NCBI GenBank assembly: GCA_019188255.1
Contig: JAETXT010000015.1
Span: forward strand, 434,001-498,000
Origin: Verticillium longisporum
Lineage: Eukaryota; Ascomycota; Sordariomycetes; Glomerellales; Plectosphaerellaceae
DNA length: 64,000 nt
Direction: 5' to 3'
Position 1 is the first letter of the stretch. Each line of letters starts with the position of its first letter. The notes beneath the pieces are model-generated. The model ran no database searches. It worked only from the letters and a program-made list of their open reading frames with translations, and was not told where the DNA came from. Below are positions 21,993-32,764 of the stretch, piece by piece. The translations under genes were made by a program, and so were the position numbers.

Positions 21993-24266
21993 ACCGCACC
22001 TGAACCATCAAGCAGTACCAGTACATACGCTGCAGTCACTCCATGGGCCATTCTTGATCACGTCTCATTCCTCAGCGAGCAACATATCTTCAGAAGAGTC
22101 CCCTATTCGGGGGACCATGTACAACGTTCCTTGCCATTTTACTTTGTGTGCACACAGCACGACATCAGAGCTTCGACGCCATTTTCCTTAACTTTTCTTC
22201 TTCTCCCTCTCGACACCGGACAGGCATGGAGCCAAGACCCTGGACCGGCTTTTGCACGCGAGTGCTCAGCAACAATTACTTCCAACTAAACTCACGCAAT
22301 CATACACACCGCATCCACGAGCGAGATTCTTTAACTAATACGTAATGACCACATCTCTGAATGAAGGGGCCAACGGCGCTTATCAGGGGGCAAAAGAGGT
22401 GGGCGGAGGATGGAAAATACCCGGCAAGTTATGGGAGGTACATACGAGTACGAGGGCCATTCGATGACTAGTAGACAAGGACAGGTGGGCGGGCAAGGGA
22501 AGACGGACCAGGCAGCCACGGAGGTCATGGTTGGGCGGTGATGCAATGCGGTTGATATACGGCCTGGGAGCAGACGAGGCATTCAATACATCTTCTCTGA
22601 ATGAGATCTCACACGGTCACACGTGCGTTTGATGAAACGGGGGTAGACGAAGACAAAAAGTGACTTGTCGACCACTCGAGGGCTCTCCGAGTAAGCCCGA
22701 TCCGGCGATCAGTACAGTGTCCCAACATGAGGTCTGTCGGCGACAAACACCTGCACCGGCACACACGGCCCGGCACTGCCACCACTCCACGACGGCCGGG
22801 TCTAGCCGCATGCAGGCGGAGATGCCCGGATCGGAATCGGCAGAGGCGTTCTCTCCTGGTCTCCCACCCCCAGAGGAACCCATTTTCGCCCTCCTCCACG
22901 CAGTCATCCCACTTGATTGAGACCGAGTCGAGCTGCTGCATCGTCGACACGGTAGTCTAACCGGCGGCACTGGCTCATGGTGGGTTGCGGCGCGGCAGCG
23001 AGTGACTAGACAGAAGCAGGAGGGAGCGAAGGGGGGTGAACGCGAATCGAACAGACAATGCCAGTCCCTCTACCACCGTGTATTCTGCTCTACCTCCTAC
23101 CCGAATGCCTCCGTCGTTTTCTGTCCTCCCTTTTTCGTGTAAGACTCTGCGCAGAGATGATGAATGAAGGGGCCGAGAGAGCAGGGCGAGGAAACGTGCC
23201 CAAGGGGAAACATTGCTCGATTCGGGGAGGCGGGGGGGAGCACGGGGTGGTGGCGACTCTGAGGTGGTGCCCCCTCCCGATCGAAAGACGGCCCCCAATG
23301 CCAGAGCTGCGCGGGCCGGGCCTTTCCCCCGTTCCCCCCGTGCCCCGTGCCCCGTGCCCCGTGCCCCGTGCCCCGTGCCCCGTGCCCCGTGCCCCGTGCC
23401 CCGTGCCCCGTGCCCCCCTCCATTCCTGTCCTCCTGTCGAAGAAGAAGGGGGGAGGCGAGAATGCGGTTGGGGTGAGGCAGTTTTCGCCACACCTTATTC
23501 TCACGCGGGTGGGCGTGCGGGGAGGTGGGCTTGGCGATTTTGTACATTCCTGTGCGCGGAACATTGACTGGGGTTGACGAGGTTATACTCATCATCCATG
23601 TCCATATTATTCGCATGATCAAGCGATGATGAAGCGCGGGGCAATATGGTTGGTTTTTCTCTTGCGGGAGGAAAATTTAATCCCAGGAGAGACACATGGT
23701 TGTCATTACATTTGTATACATGCGTGTTACTACTTTGGTATCTCGTCGGCAACCCCAAAAAAAAAGCCCATCCACATCCACATCCTCTCTTTGAATGCTG
23801 CCTCGTGTCGACAAGGCCTCTTGGAAAATAGATTGCCGATCGCACATGTCGTGCGGAAAGAAATGGCACACCCCGTTGTGCAAAAGAAAAAAAAAAGAAA
23901 GAGAGACAGAAAGAGGGAGAGAGGATGTGAAGCACATTAGTAGGCAAGAAAACTCCGTAACGCGTCGCTGATGCAATTTTTGCTTGGTGTAGTAAGAGTT
24001 GAAAAAGGTACCATGTTCGAGGCGAAAGAGGTGTCGGTGTCATGGCGGAGGAGGGGAAGATATGGAAGGAGTTGGAGACGCCGGTGCGCAGGGAGACGAC
24101 GTAGGTCCCCAGAGCTGACGGATGACAGAGTCCGGCTCAGCGGCCGGCGTGCAGGGCGCAGAGGTGACGACGGGCGAGGCCGACGTCCTCTCCCACCGGG
24201 GGAAGAGGGAGGCACCGCCCGTCCCACTCGCCGTGGAACTGCTCCGCCCGCGTCGCGCGGCCAGGA
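21993..24266. other. Gap between convergent homeobox gene and SSK2
   Basis: About 2.3 kb with no supported gene, presumably holding both 3' UTRs. Apparent open frames over 22.6-24.0 kb come from GC skew and from the CCCCGTG array. Poly-A and poly-T runs occur near 23757-23766 and 23886-23900. Confidence 0.5.
23336..23417 (+). repeat. 7-base tandem array CCCCGTG, about 11-12 copies
   Basis: An almost perfect heptamer array over about 80 bases in the gap between two convergent genes. The pyrimidine/G pattern gives open frames of Pro-Arg-Ala-type repeats on both strands that should not be taken as genes. Confidence 0.9.
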
Positions 24267-27200
24267 TCATGTCCGCCGAGGGCGTCGACAAGGAGGGCTT
24301 GTGCGCCTAGTAGAAGCCATCACCCGTGTTGGCCCTCGAAACGCTGGAGCGGGCGTCGCTACGCTTCCGTCGCTCGGTGTCGCCGGCTCGACGACCTGGT
24401 TGCGGATGGTCATTATCCACTCGTGCTGGAGCAGCTCGACAGCCGACATGCGCTTCTTCGGATCCTGCAGGAAGCAGCCCTTGAGGAAATCAATGCCTTG
24501 CGGGCTGAGCTGGTCGGTGCCAGGCAGCTGAGGGGGTTGCCCTGCGCAATGTTGTACATGATGGCCCACTCGTTGTCGAGGTTGGCCCAGGGGCGTCGGC
24601 CGGTGGCCATCTCGAGGATGACGCAGCCGAGGGACCAGACGTCCACGGCTCCGGCGCGGCCAGGGTTTTCACCCTTGATGACCTCGGGAGACATGTACAT
24701 GGGCGTGCCGGTCATGGACTTATTGGGCTTCGCCTCGTCCATGGCTTGAATGAGTGTTTTGCCCTGTCGCGCAATGACCTTGGCAGCGCCAAAATCGACG
24801 TACTTGATGATGCCGTTGTGGTCAAGGAGTATGTCTACGTTATGGCGTTAGAATACAGGTCAGGAAGATGCCGGGGAAGGAATGACAACTCACTCTCAGG
24901 TTTGATGTCGCGATGAGCAATGCCGCTTTCGTGGAGATACGCCAGTCCCTCTAGGAGTTGCAGCGTGTAGACCATGATGACCTGCTCGTCCTCGATGCGG
25001 CCGTGCTCCAAAAGGTGCGCGAGGGAGCCTCCGTCGCAGAACTCCATGAAGATGTAGACGCGATCGCGGTGGACTTCGATGCCGTAGTAGGATACGACGT
25101 TGGGGTGGTCCAGCACTTCCAGAACACCCATTTCGTCCTTGATCTGCTCGGCAACGGTCGGGATAAGCTTCGGATCTTGCAGCCTGATCTCCTTGACAGC
25201 CATGAGGTGGCCCGAGTCCAGGTTCATGGCCGCATAGACGTTTCCGAAAGTACCTCCGCCCACAAAGTGCCCCTGCTGCCAGCGCATTGTGACATTGGTC
25301 GCCGAAGAAGAGAGGTAGGCCAACGACCGATCGACCTCATTGTTGGCCTCCAGAACGCGTCCCAGCGCCTGGCGTTCGGCCTCCCTCGTGCGCCTCGTCT
25401 CATCCACGTGCTCGAGCTTTTCGACGCGCTGCTCCGTGATGTACTGCGAAGCCTTGTCGTCGTCCATCATGCTGTTCTTGTCAAGACGCCTGTACTGGCC
25501 AAACAAAAGTTCGACGCGCTCCTTTTCGGCCTGTGCTGCGAGGTTGGACCGCGCCCCCATGATGTCAAAGTGCGAGATGAGCAGGGACATGCAGCCAGCC
25601 ACCTTGGACCGCAGCTTCGCATACTCGTCTTCGCCCAGCGCGAGAATGGAGCGGCCCCTGGTCATGCTCATGGCGAATTCCAGGGCCAGCACGGCCCAGC
25701 GGAATGTCTTGCGGTCGGACGCGATGCAGTCGTCGCAGATGAACGACACCCAGTCCAGCGCGAGCTTGGTCAGCTTGAGGTTGTTCATCTGTTTCCTGTT
25801 GCTGTCCATGTAGAGAAGGGAGCGCTGACCAAACTCGGTCGCGAAGATGAAGCATGTCTGGATGAGCTCCTGGCAGTCCTTGCCCACTGTCTGCTTGCGG
25901 ATCGTCTCGACACTGTCCATGAAGTTGTTGGACAGCTTGTAGGCGACGCGGCGAATCTCCATCAACCTCGTGTTGACTTTGTGCAGATTGGATCGTGACT
26001 CGACGACGAGATCGACATGCATGTCGACAGACTCGAGGAACGCTCTGCGCGCACTGGCGAGCCGTGCCTCTGTGCCCGCAGCGACGAGACGCACATGGCC
26101 CTTTTTGAGGTCAATGTTCCGCTCCCGGACAGCCAAGGGCACGACATCACCGAACCAGTGAGGCGGGTCTTCGGGTCGGAGAATCAGCAGATACGGGTCG
26201 CTGCCATCGTCGAGGAACTGGTCAGCCGACGTGAACCCGAGTATCGACTGGATGTCCTCATGTCGCTCAGCCAGGGAGGAGGAAGCGATGATGAAGATGC
26301 CCTCTTGCTCGTACAGGTCGGTAAACACTTGGACGTGGCCAGACGTGATGAGTCTGTCGTAAAACTCGCGCAGCTTGTCTGGTGTGTATGCTATGCTAAA
26401 GTCGGAAGCATTCTCGTAGTTGTCGCTCAACATTCTGGAGAAGCGTTGCAGCATACGCTGACGCACCCGCACAGAGTCGAGACATTGCTTGTATCGCTTG
26501 CTCATCTCGGCCACGGTTTCCCTCGGCTTGACCTGCAGCTCTCGCTCAAAGGTGATGCTCAGTCGGTTGAGGGCTTTGAAGGTCAGAGAGCTAAACTGCT
26601 CGGCGACTTCGACATTGCCACCCTGCAAGTGGCTTCCGATCTCGTTGCCGAAGCCCCACTCTGCGAACAGCAACTCGGCCTCCTTGAACGTGTTCTTGTT
26701 GCCGCTCAGCTTCCAGTTGAGCATCTTGAAGTAGTATTTCAGGGCATCCAAGACGACCTGGTCAAACGAGTCATCGATCATGGGCGGAAGGTCCCAGCCG
26801 GGTTCGGGCTGGGCGATGGCCAGGTATTCGAGCTTGATGCGGATGGCCAGCTGGAGCAGGGTTTGGAACTGCGAGATCATCTGGTCTTGCATCAGCGAGT
26901 TCTGTTGCGCCGACTCCTTCACCTTCTTGGCGTAGGCGAGTCGCATCTTGATGATCTCTTCAATGAGGCGGGACGGGAAGCTGATGAGGGTCAGGAGCTC
27001 CTCGATGTACGGCGGAAGGTGGCGTTTCTGGAAGGCGGCAAAGTTGCGGATCAGCGTCTCCTTCGACTTGTTGATGACGGTGGAGATGCCGGCGAGCATG
27101 CCTTTCTGGACGACCTTGTGCTTGTCGTCGTTGCGGTCCTCGTCGTAGAGCGACTTGAGGCCGTCTTCCTTCATGAGCCGATCGAGGAAGGAGGTCTCGT

Positions 27201-28425
27201 CGGGGATGCCGTTGCCAACGGGAGAGCGTTGGCGTGTCCGGGAAAAGTCCAGATCATCGTTGCCCACCCACTTTTTGAGAATGGCAAGCTCAATGGCGAT
27301 GAGCTCGTTTGTGTTGTGCCACGAGACAATGGACTCGTAGGCCTCCTCGAACAGAGGCGACTTGGCAGAACTGTGTTCGGCCACGAGGGCGGACCAGGAC
27401 GGATAGAGGCTCTCGCACTTGTCGATCCTCTCGACAATGTCCTTGACCTGCTCGTGCGGTGGCTTTCCGACCTCGCTCTCGCCCTTGACGGAGAAGTTGA
27501 TGACGTCGTCGAGTGTGCGGCCGAGGGCGCCGCGCGCTTCCTCGACCATTCGCTTCTGGACGGACAGGTGGCGGCCGCAGACCTTGGACCGGATGCCCAG
27601 CCACAACTCGTTCTTCTGGGCCGACTCGCCGACGGCTGGCTCGCCAGACCCGATGAGGCGCTTCTTCTCCTGGCGCACGACGTCGCCGGTGAGGACGGCC
27701 TCCAACATGCCGTACCACTCGAGTCGCTCACGGTTTGCGGGGTCCTTGACGTCCTCGTCGGTGGGCTGAAGGTCGTCGTTGCCGTAGAACATGATGGTCT
27801 CCTGCTCATATCGATCTTCGTAGGGGCCTTCGGACGAGGGCGTCTCGCCTTCCGAGTCGGAATCGCCCTGGTTCATGCCGTTGGTGTAGCCGTCAAAGGG
27901 GTAGCCGTCGCCGTAGTCTTGCCTCAGACGCTGCACGTAGGCTCTCTCCTGCTGGCGGAAGCGCTCGCTGGGACGGGGCCGTGAGCGAGAGCTGCGGACC
28001 GACTCGATGAAGGATGGTGCGGGTTGGGGCCGCCTCTGGGGGGCATATGTGCTCGAAGGTGTCCTCGCAGGACCGCCGGGCCTGGTGTTGGATTTGAGGG
28101 AGCTGCCGTTGACGGCAACGTAATGACCGCCGTTGAGGTCCCCCGTCGAGGAGCGCATGCTTCTGCTGGTTCCGTTGGTGAGTGCCGTCTGGACGAGAGA
28201 GGTCATGGAGCCGGCATGGGCCGGGTCGTATACGGAGAGGGCTGGCAGTTCGTCGTGGCGTTCGGCGGCGTGAGGATCATCGTTGGGGGATTCGGCGGAG
28301 GAAAGGGAATTGCTGGACTCGAGGACTGCGATGGCGGAGGATCGTGGCGACTTGATGAGCTCGGCGCGTGCGTCTTCCTCGCCGTTGGAGAAGCGCACAT
28401 TGCGGGGGGAGTGTTCGGACGGCAT
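24267..28425 (-). CDS. SSK2: MAP kinase kinase kinase SSK2/Wis4 of the HOG pathway, with a frameshift
   Basis: Serine/threonine kinase that passes osmotic and other stress signals from the Ssk1 response regulator to the Pbs2-type MAPKK. Exons on the minus strand are 24894-28425 and 24267-24834; the 59-base intron (GTGAGT, CTAAC, CGTAG) splits HRDIKPEN. The long N-terminal regulatory part precedes a kinase domain from about residue 1047. It shows GGGTFGNVY, AVKEIRL, HRDIKPE-NILLDHNG, VDFGAAK and GTPMYMSPEVIKGE. The start at 28425 gives MPSEHSPRNVRF; an open frame extends upstream but is low-complexity. At 24532-24536 one C is missing on the coding strand (five where six are needed) and the kinase C-lobe continues in another frame to 24267. 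With one base added the length is about 1366 residues, normal for the family. A second lost C near 24347-24352 could instead give an earlier, more natural end at 24307. Confidence 0.93.
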
Positions 28426-28953
28426 GCCGGCTGCTTTTGATGTGCCCAGAAGAGAAGGAGACAGACGAGGGCGATGAAGAGATGGGCAGGCAGCCTGCGG
28501 TCGTCGAGCAAAAAGGCACTCGTCGATGTGCAAGCGTGCGTGATCGAAAGCCAGCAGGCAAGAAGGTTTCGGGGCAGGGGGGCGTGGAGGCAGGCAACTC
28601 GAGGTTCGTGATGGGCGTTCATTCAAAGTCGAGTCAGATCGGCCGGAAGCGGGTTTGTCGTAGGGCGACAAGAACTTTGATAGCGAGTCGCGCGGGGTCC
28701 GGCGGCCGACGAGTGGGAGGAGCCCAGATTAAAGCCCAGCCATGTGTATGCACTGAGCGTGTGAGAAGGTCCTGAAGAAGGAGATGAAGAGCTGTTGGCG
28801 ATGCGTCGAATGGGGGAAGGGGGGGGGAGGAAGGACAGGCACGAAGGCGGAGGACGTGTAGGAAGGGACAAAATCGAGGATCACGAACAGTTGACAACGG
28901 CAGGGCCACACCAGTATCAGTATCCGTACCTTTCGCGGCAAGGCCAGGTGAGA

Positions 28954-28992
28954 CAAGGCAAGGCAAGGCAAGGCAAGGCAAGGAAGGCAAGG
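28954..28992 (+). repeat. AAGGC pentamer tandem, about 7 copies
   Basis: Simple pentamer array in the SSK2 upstream region, on the side of the SSK2 start. It is preceded by a TGAGAC spacer and ends in a degenerate unit. Confidence 0.85.
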
Positions 28993-29447
28993 CCAGGTGA
29001 AATTTGGGCGTCTGCGACCGGGGCCGGGGGGGGAGACGCCCCAGGAGGGTCGTGCCACGTTTCGATTGGATGGTCAGGCTAGCTTGTAGTGGACGACCCC
29101 CCCGAGGGCCCTACAGCAGTCCCCCAGGTCCCCTACATGGACCGCCTGGAAGGGGGAGCTCTTGAGGGGCCTTGAGGGGCCTTGGGGCTGCTCGCCCTGG
29201 GAGACAAGAAGGCAAGAAGGCAAGAAGGCGGCACGAGTGGGTCGGCGATGGGCAGCTGCTTCTCCCAGGAACCCCCCGCCGCCGTCGAGATCGCCGTGGC
29301 AGGCTGTCATCGAGGTTTGGGTGCACGAGCCACCTGTGGCCATTGGCTGCACCTGCACCGCCAGCACCCTGAACGAGATGAGCCACGCGTGGCGAGGGAA
29401 CACGCATGCATGCCTTGCTGGCGCCCTTACTGTAGTATGTACTACAT

Positions 29448-29520
29448 GTAAGTACCTTGGTGCATGGTAAGTACATGTAAGTACCTTGGTGATGGTAAGT
29501 ACATGTAGGTAGGTACCTTG
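29448..29520 (+). repeat. Direct repeats of GTAAGTACCTTGGT and TACATGTA
   Basis: The block GTAAGTACCTTGGTG-ATGGTAAGTACATGTA occurs twice with small changes and then decays into GTAGGTAGGTACCTTGG. It includes TACATGTA palindromes and the dispersed TAGGTAGGTACC motif. Confidence 0.7.
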
Positions 29521-29848
29521 GCATCCCACATCTGGCGTGTTTCCTCCGACAAGTCTTGTGCTTTGCCTGTCTGCCACCCTCCAACAAGACAGCAGCAAGA
29601 GCAGCCAAAGTCAACAATCGTCTCCTGGTTTGGGTCCTGGTTTGGGTCTCGCGGCGATCGCGCTCTTCTTCCCATCGCCTCTGTGTCTTTCACTCTTTCA
29701 CGTGATGATCAAGGTGCCGGGTCGATCTAGATGTCGTCTGTTGCTTGATCGATCGCCCAGATGCTTCGCCATACCAGTTTCTGTATGTCCATTGCCAGCC
29801 TGGGCTCGTGTCTCGTCTGTGGCTGATGGAAAGCTGTGGTCTGAGGAG

Positions 29849-29868
29849 CAGATAAGATAAGATAAGAT
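29849..29868 (+). repeat. Tandem GATAA array upstream of OFD1
   Basis: AGATAAGATAAGATAAGATC gives four GATA cores about 165 bases upstream of the OFD1 start. The array is nearly the same as the one before DIS3, at nearly the same distance. Factor binding is not shown by sequence. Confidence 0.6.
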
Positions 29869-30012
29869 CAGAAATAATTTTGGTGCATCGGCCCACTCGA
29901 CACTGGAACCTCGCATCATGTCGTCCCATCGCCGCAGGCTCGACGCCTGCCTCACCTTTTGAACCTCCTTCTTCGCTCACCCACCTTTTGGCTCTGTCCC
30001 CGTGCCTCTTTT

Positions 30013-30024
30013 ATGGCCAAGTGA
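30013..30024 (+). promoter_or_regulatory. Three-codon uORF (ATG GCC AAG TGA) before OFD1
   Basis: A minimal upstream open reading frame ends eight bases before the OFD1 start codon at 30033. If transcription begins upstream, ribosomes would have to leak past or reinitiate. The effect is inference. Confidence 0.45.
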
Positions 30025-30032
30025 TCCCAGAA

Positions 30033-31337
30033 ATGAAGCGCAAGGCTGACGCACAGGCCGACAAGAAGGCCTCCAAGAAGAAGAGGAGCAAGTCTGGTCA
30101 GTTGTCCCTCTTTCTCTGCCCCCACTTTGTGAGCTCAAGAACGAGCTCAAGAACGAGCTCAAGAACGAGCTCAAGAACGAGCTCAAGAACGAGCTCAAGA
30201 ACGAGCTCAAGAACCATCTCCTTAGGACATCCATCGTCCGAGTAGCCAACCACTTTCCGCTAACAAAAATGCAGCCCTCTCGGCCGCCGACGCCAAGTCG
30301 CGCTTCCGCCAGGGCCTCTTCGACCAAGAGGTCCTCCAGTCCTACACCGACGAGTATGCCACCTCAAGCCCGTACAAACATGCCGTGATCCACGAGCTCG
30401 CCGACGACAAGCTCCTGCGCAGTGTCCGCGACGAGATTCGCGAAAACGTCTCCTTCACGCCCAAGGAGACGGACATCTACAAGATCCACCAGTCGGGCGA
30501 CCTCGCCAACCTCGACGGCCTCGACAACGACGCCCTCGCCAAGCTGCCGTCGCTGCTGGCCCTCCGCGACGCCATGTACTCCGAGACGTTCCGCCACTAC
30601 GTCTCCCACATCACCGGCTGCGGGCCCCTGAGCGGCCGCAAGACCGACATGGCCATCAACGTCTACACGCCCGGCTGCTACCTGCTCTGCCACGACGACG
30701 TCATCGGCTCCCGCAAGGTCAGCTACATCCTCTACCTCACCGACCCCGACGTGCCCTGGAAGCCCGAGTGGGGCGGCGCCCTGCGCCTCTACCCCGTCGA
30801 CGAGAAGGAGGGCGCCGGCGGCGAGGTCGCCAAGACGCCCGCTGCCAACTGCACAAAGGTCATCCCGCCCGCCTGGAACCAGCTGTCCTTCTTCGCCGTC
30901 CAGCCGGGCGAGTCCTTCCACGACGTCGAGGAGGTCTACGACGCCGCCTCGCCCGCCGAGCTCGCGCGCCAGGGCGGCCGCGTCCGCATGGCCATCAGCG
31001 GCTGGTTCCACATCCCCCAGCCCGGCGAGGACGGCTACGTGCCCGGCGCCGAGGCCAAGCTCGCCGCCAACTCGGGCCTCATGCAGCTCCAGGGCAACCC
31101 CGACCAGCACGACGCGCCGCGCGCCCGCCCCGTCGCCGTCCCCGACAAGACGGCCCCCGGGCTCGACGACTTTGACGCCGCCGACCTCGACTTTCTCGTC
31201 AAGTACATCGCCCCGACCTACCTCACGCCCGACGCCCTCGAGCAGATGGCCGCCCACTTTGACGACAACTCGTCCATCACGCTGCCCAACCTCCTCTGCA
31301 ACAAGTTTGCCGCGCGCCTGCGAGCGTACGTCGAGGC

Positions 31338-31383
<46 letters not shown>

Positions 31384-32262
31384 AACAAGGACGCCAAGAA
31401 GAAGAAGAGGAACAAGAACAGCGACACCTCGGCCTGGCTCGTCGCCAAACCCCCGCACAAGCACCGCTACCTCTACCAGCAGCCCGCCGACCTGCGCGCC
31501 GCCCGCGACGAGTCGCCCGTCACGGAGCTCCTCGACGTGCTGCTGCCGAGCCGCCAGTTCCGCCAGTGGCTGCAGACGGCGACGGGGTGCGTCATCGAGG
31601 GCCACGACCTGCTGGCGCGCCGCTTCCGCCGCGGCCAGGACTACACTCTCGCCACGGGCTACGCCGGCAAGCCGCGCCTCGAGATGAACCTCGGTTTCAC
31701 GCCGACGGTCGGCTGGGGCGATGACGAGGGCGGCGACAGCGATGACGAGGAAGACGAGGACGAAGACGATGAGGAGGAAGAGGAACAGAGGAGCAAAAAG
31801 GCCAAGGGCAAAGCGAAAGCGAAAGCCAAGGACAGCAAAAAGGAGAAGCAGCAGCAGGAAGAGCAAGAAGCCCCCGAGGTCGGCGGCCACGAGGTCTACA
31901 TGGCCGGCGACGACGAGGAAGACGACGACGACGACGGCGGCGCGGACGAGCAGGCGAAAAAGGACAAGAACGACGCAGCCGTCTACAAGTCGAGCGGCGA
32001 CGAGGACAACATTCTCTTCTTCCAGGCCGCCGCCTGGAACAAGATGACCCTCGTGTTGCGCGACAGCGGCGCCCTCAAGTTTGTCAAGTACGTCAGCCGG
32101 AGCGCGCCGGGCGACAGGTGGGACGTGTCGGCCAACTTTGACGTCGAGGAGCAGGACCTGCCGCCGGGGGCTGAGGGGGACGGTGGTGCTGCCGGTGAAG
32201 ACGACGAGTCGGAGGAGGAGTTCCAGGGCTTCTCGGACCGGGACGAGAGCGAGTCGGATTAA
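30033..32262 (+). CDS. OFD1: Prolyl 3,4-dihydroxylase OFD1/TPA1
   Basis: 2-oxoglutarate/Fe(II) dioxygenase that hydroxylates a proline of ribosomal protein uS12 (Rps23) and influences translation termination. In fission yeast, Ofd1 also controls the sterol-response factor Sre1. Exons are 30033-30096 and 30275-32262; the protein has 683 residues. The basic first exon (KKASKKKRSKS) may be a nuclear signal. The N-terminal dioxygenase domain shows the iron triad: HDD at residues 161-163, distal His in SFHDVEEV (about 237), and the 2-oxoglutarate Arg in RVRMAISGWFH (about 259). A second degenerate double-stranded beta-helix domain follows, ending in ILFFQAAAWNKMTLVLRD. Low-complexity Gln-Glu (31339-31383) and long Asp/Glu/Lys tracts interrupt the C-terminal half. 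The 178-base intron contains seven perfect 12-base repeats. A three-codon uORF lies just before the start. Confidence 0.94.
30131..30214 (+). repeat. Perfect 12-base repeat GAGCTCAAGAAC, 7 copies, inside the OFD1 intron
   Basis: Seven exact, contiguous 12-base units lie in the first half of the only OFD1 intron (30097-30274). The unit length is a multiple of three and stop-free in the flanking exon frame, so copy-number change would not alter phase if the intron were retained. Confidence 0.95.
31339..31383 (+). repeat. In-frame CAGGAG repeat coding Gln-Glu
   Basis: About seven CAGGAG hexamers inside the OFD1 coding region give a (Gln-Glu)n tract between the two dioxygenase-fold halves. It is likely length-variable and in phase. 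Confidence 0.9.
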
Positions 32263-32764
32263 GAGGTTTGCTGGCTCCTCTGGCTGTTGTTTGGCTTTTG
32301 AGTTTCATGGCGTAGGCGTACGAAAATAAACCTCCGTTTTAGTCGACGGTATTATACCTTCAGCATGCTGGCAAGTCAAGCATCAGGGTGAAGTTGAGAT
32401 GATGTGGGCCAACCCGATGAAGACAGTCACAGACAGCGCATGTCATCGCCAAAGTGACAGGCACACCCCAGTCACACCCTGAGGCTCACTGCCTTGTCGT
32501 ATACACACGCAGTCAGAACCAAACATCACATGACGCTCGCTGTCTATCCATCAAGAAACACAATGTCTTCCATTCAGATCATGGCACACGCCACCCTGTC
32601 CGTATTCCTAAATCATTCGAGGCGCCAGGCGTGTTCCAGACGCAAAACTCCGTTGATCCCCAATGCCCAGGTATCTAAAGTACAACAAAACAAGACGCAA
32701 CGCAATGCCGGCTCGAAAGCAAATGCAGGTGCAGCTCGTGCAAAATCAAGCAATGCGAGCCACG
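32263..32764. other. Gap between convergent OFD1 and PPN1
   Basis: About 500 bases between the stop codons of OFD1 and PPN1, presumably the two 3' UTRs. No gene or notable repeat is seen. Confidence 0.5.

Larger units (their letters stand above)
28426..30032. promoter_or_regulatory. Divergent promoter region between SSK2 and OFD1
   Basis: About 1.6 kb between two start codons on opposite strands. It contains an AAGGC tandem (28954-28992), repeats of GTAAGTACCTTGGT with TACATGTA palindromes (about 29448-29520), and a tandem GATAA array (29849-29868). No gene is supported. Confidence 0.55.

Noticed and set aside
23090..23622. Several overlapping open frames with repeated Gly-His-Ala-Arg-Gly or Pro-Arg-Ala-Pro-Cys units
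   Set aside because: They are translations of the CCCCGTG array in different frames.
26017..27984. 655-codon plus-strand open frame opposite SSK2
   Set aside because: Antisense shadow; composition follows the complement of SSK2 codons.
29880..30245. Open frame reading from the OFD1 first exon through the intron repeats (Ser-Ser-Arg-Thr units)
   Set aside because: The splice sites GTCAGT and ATGCAG with a CTAAC branch point restore the conserved protein, so this is intron.
30364..31890. 508-codon minus-strand open frame opposite OFD1
   Set aside because: Leu/Val/Gly-rich antisense shadow of a GC3-rich gene.
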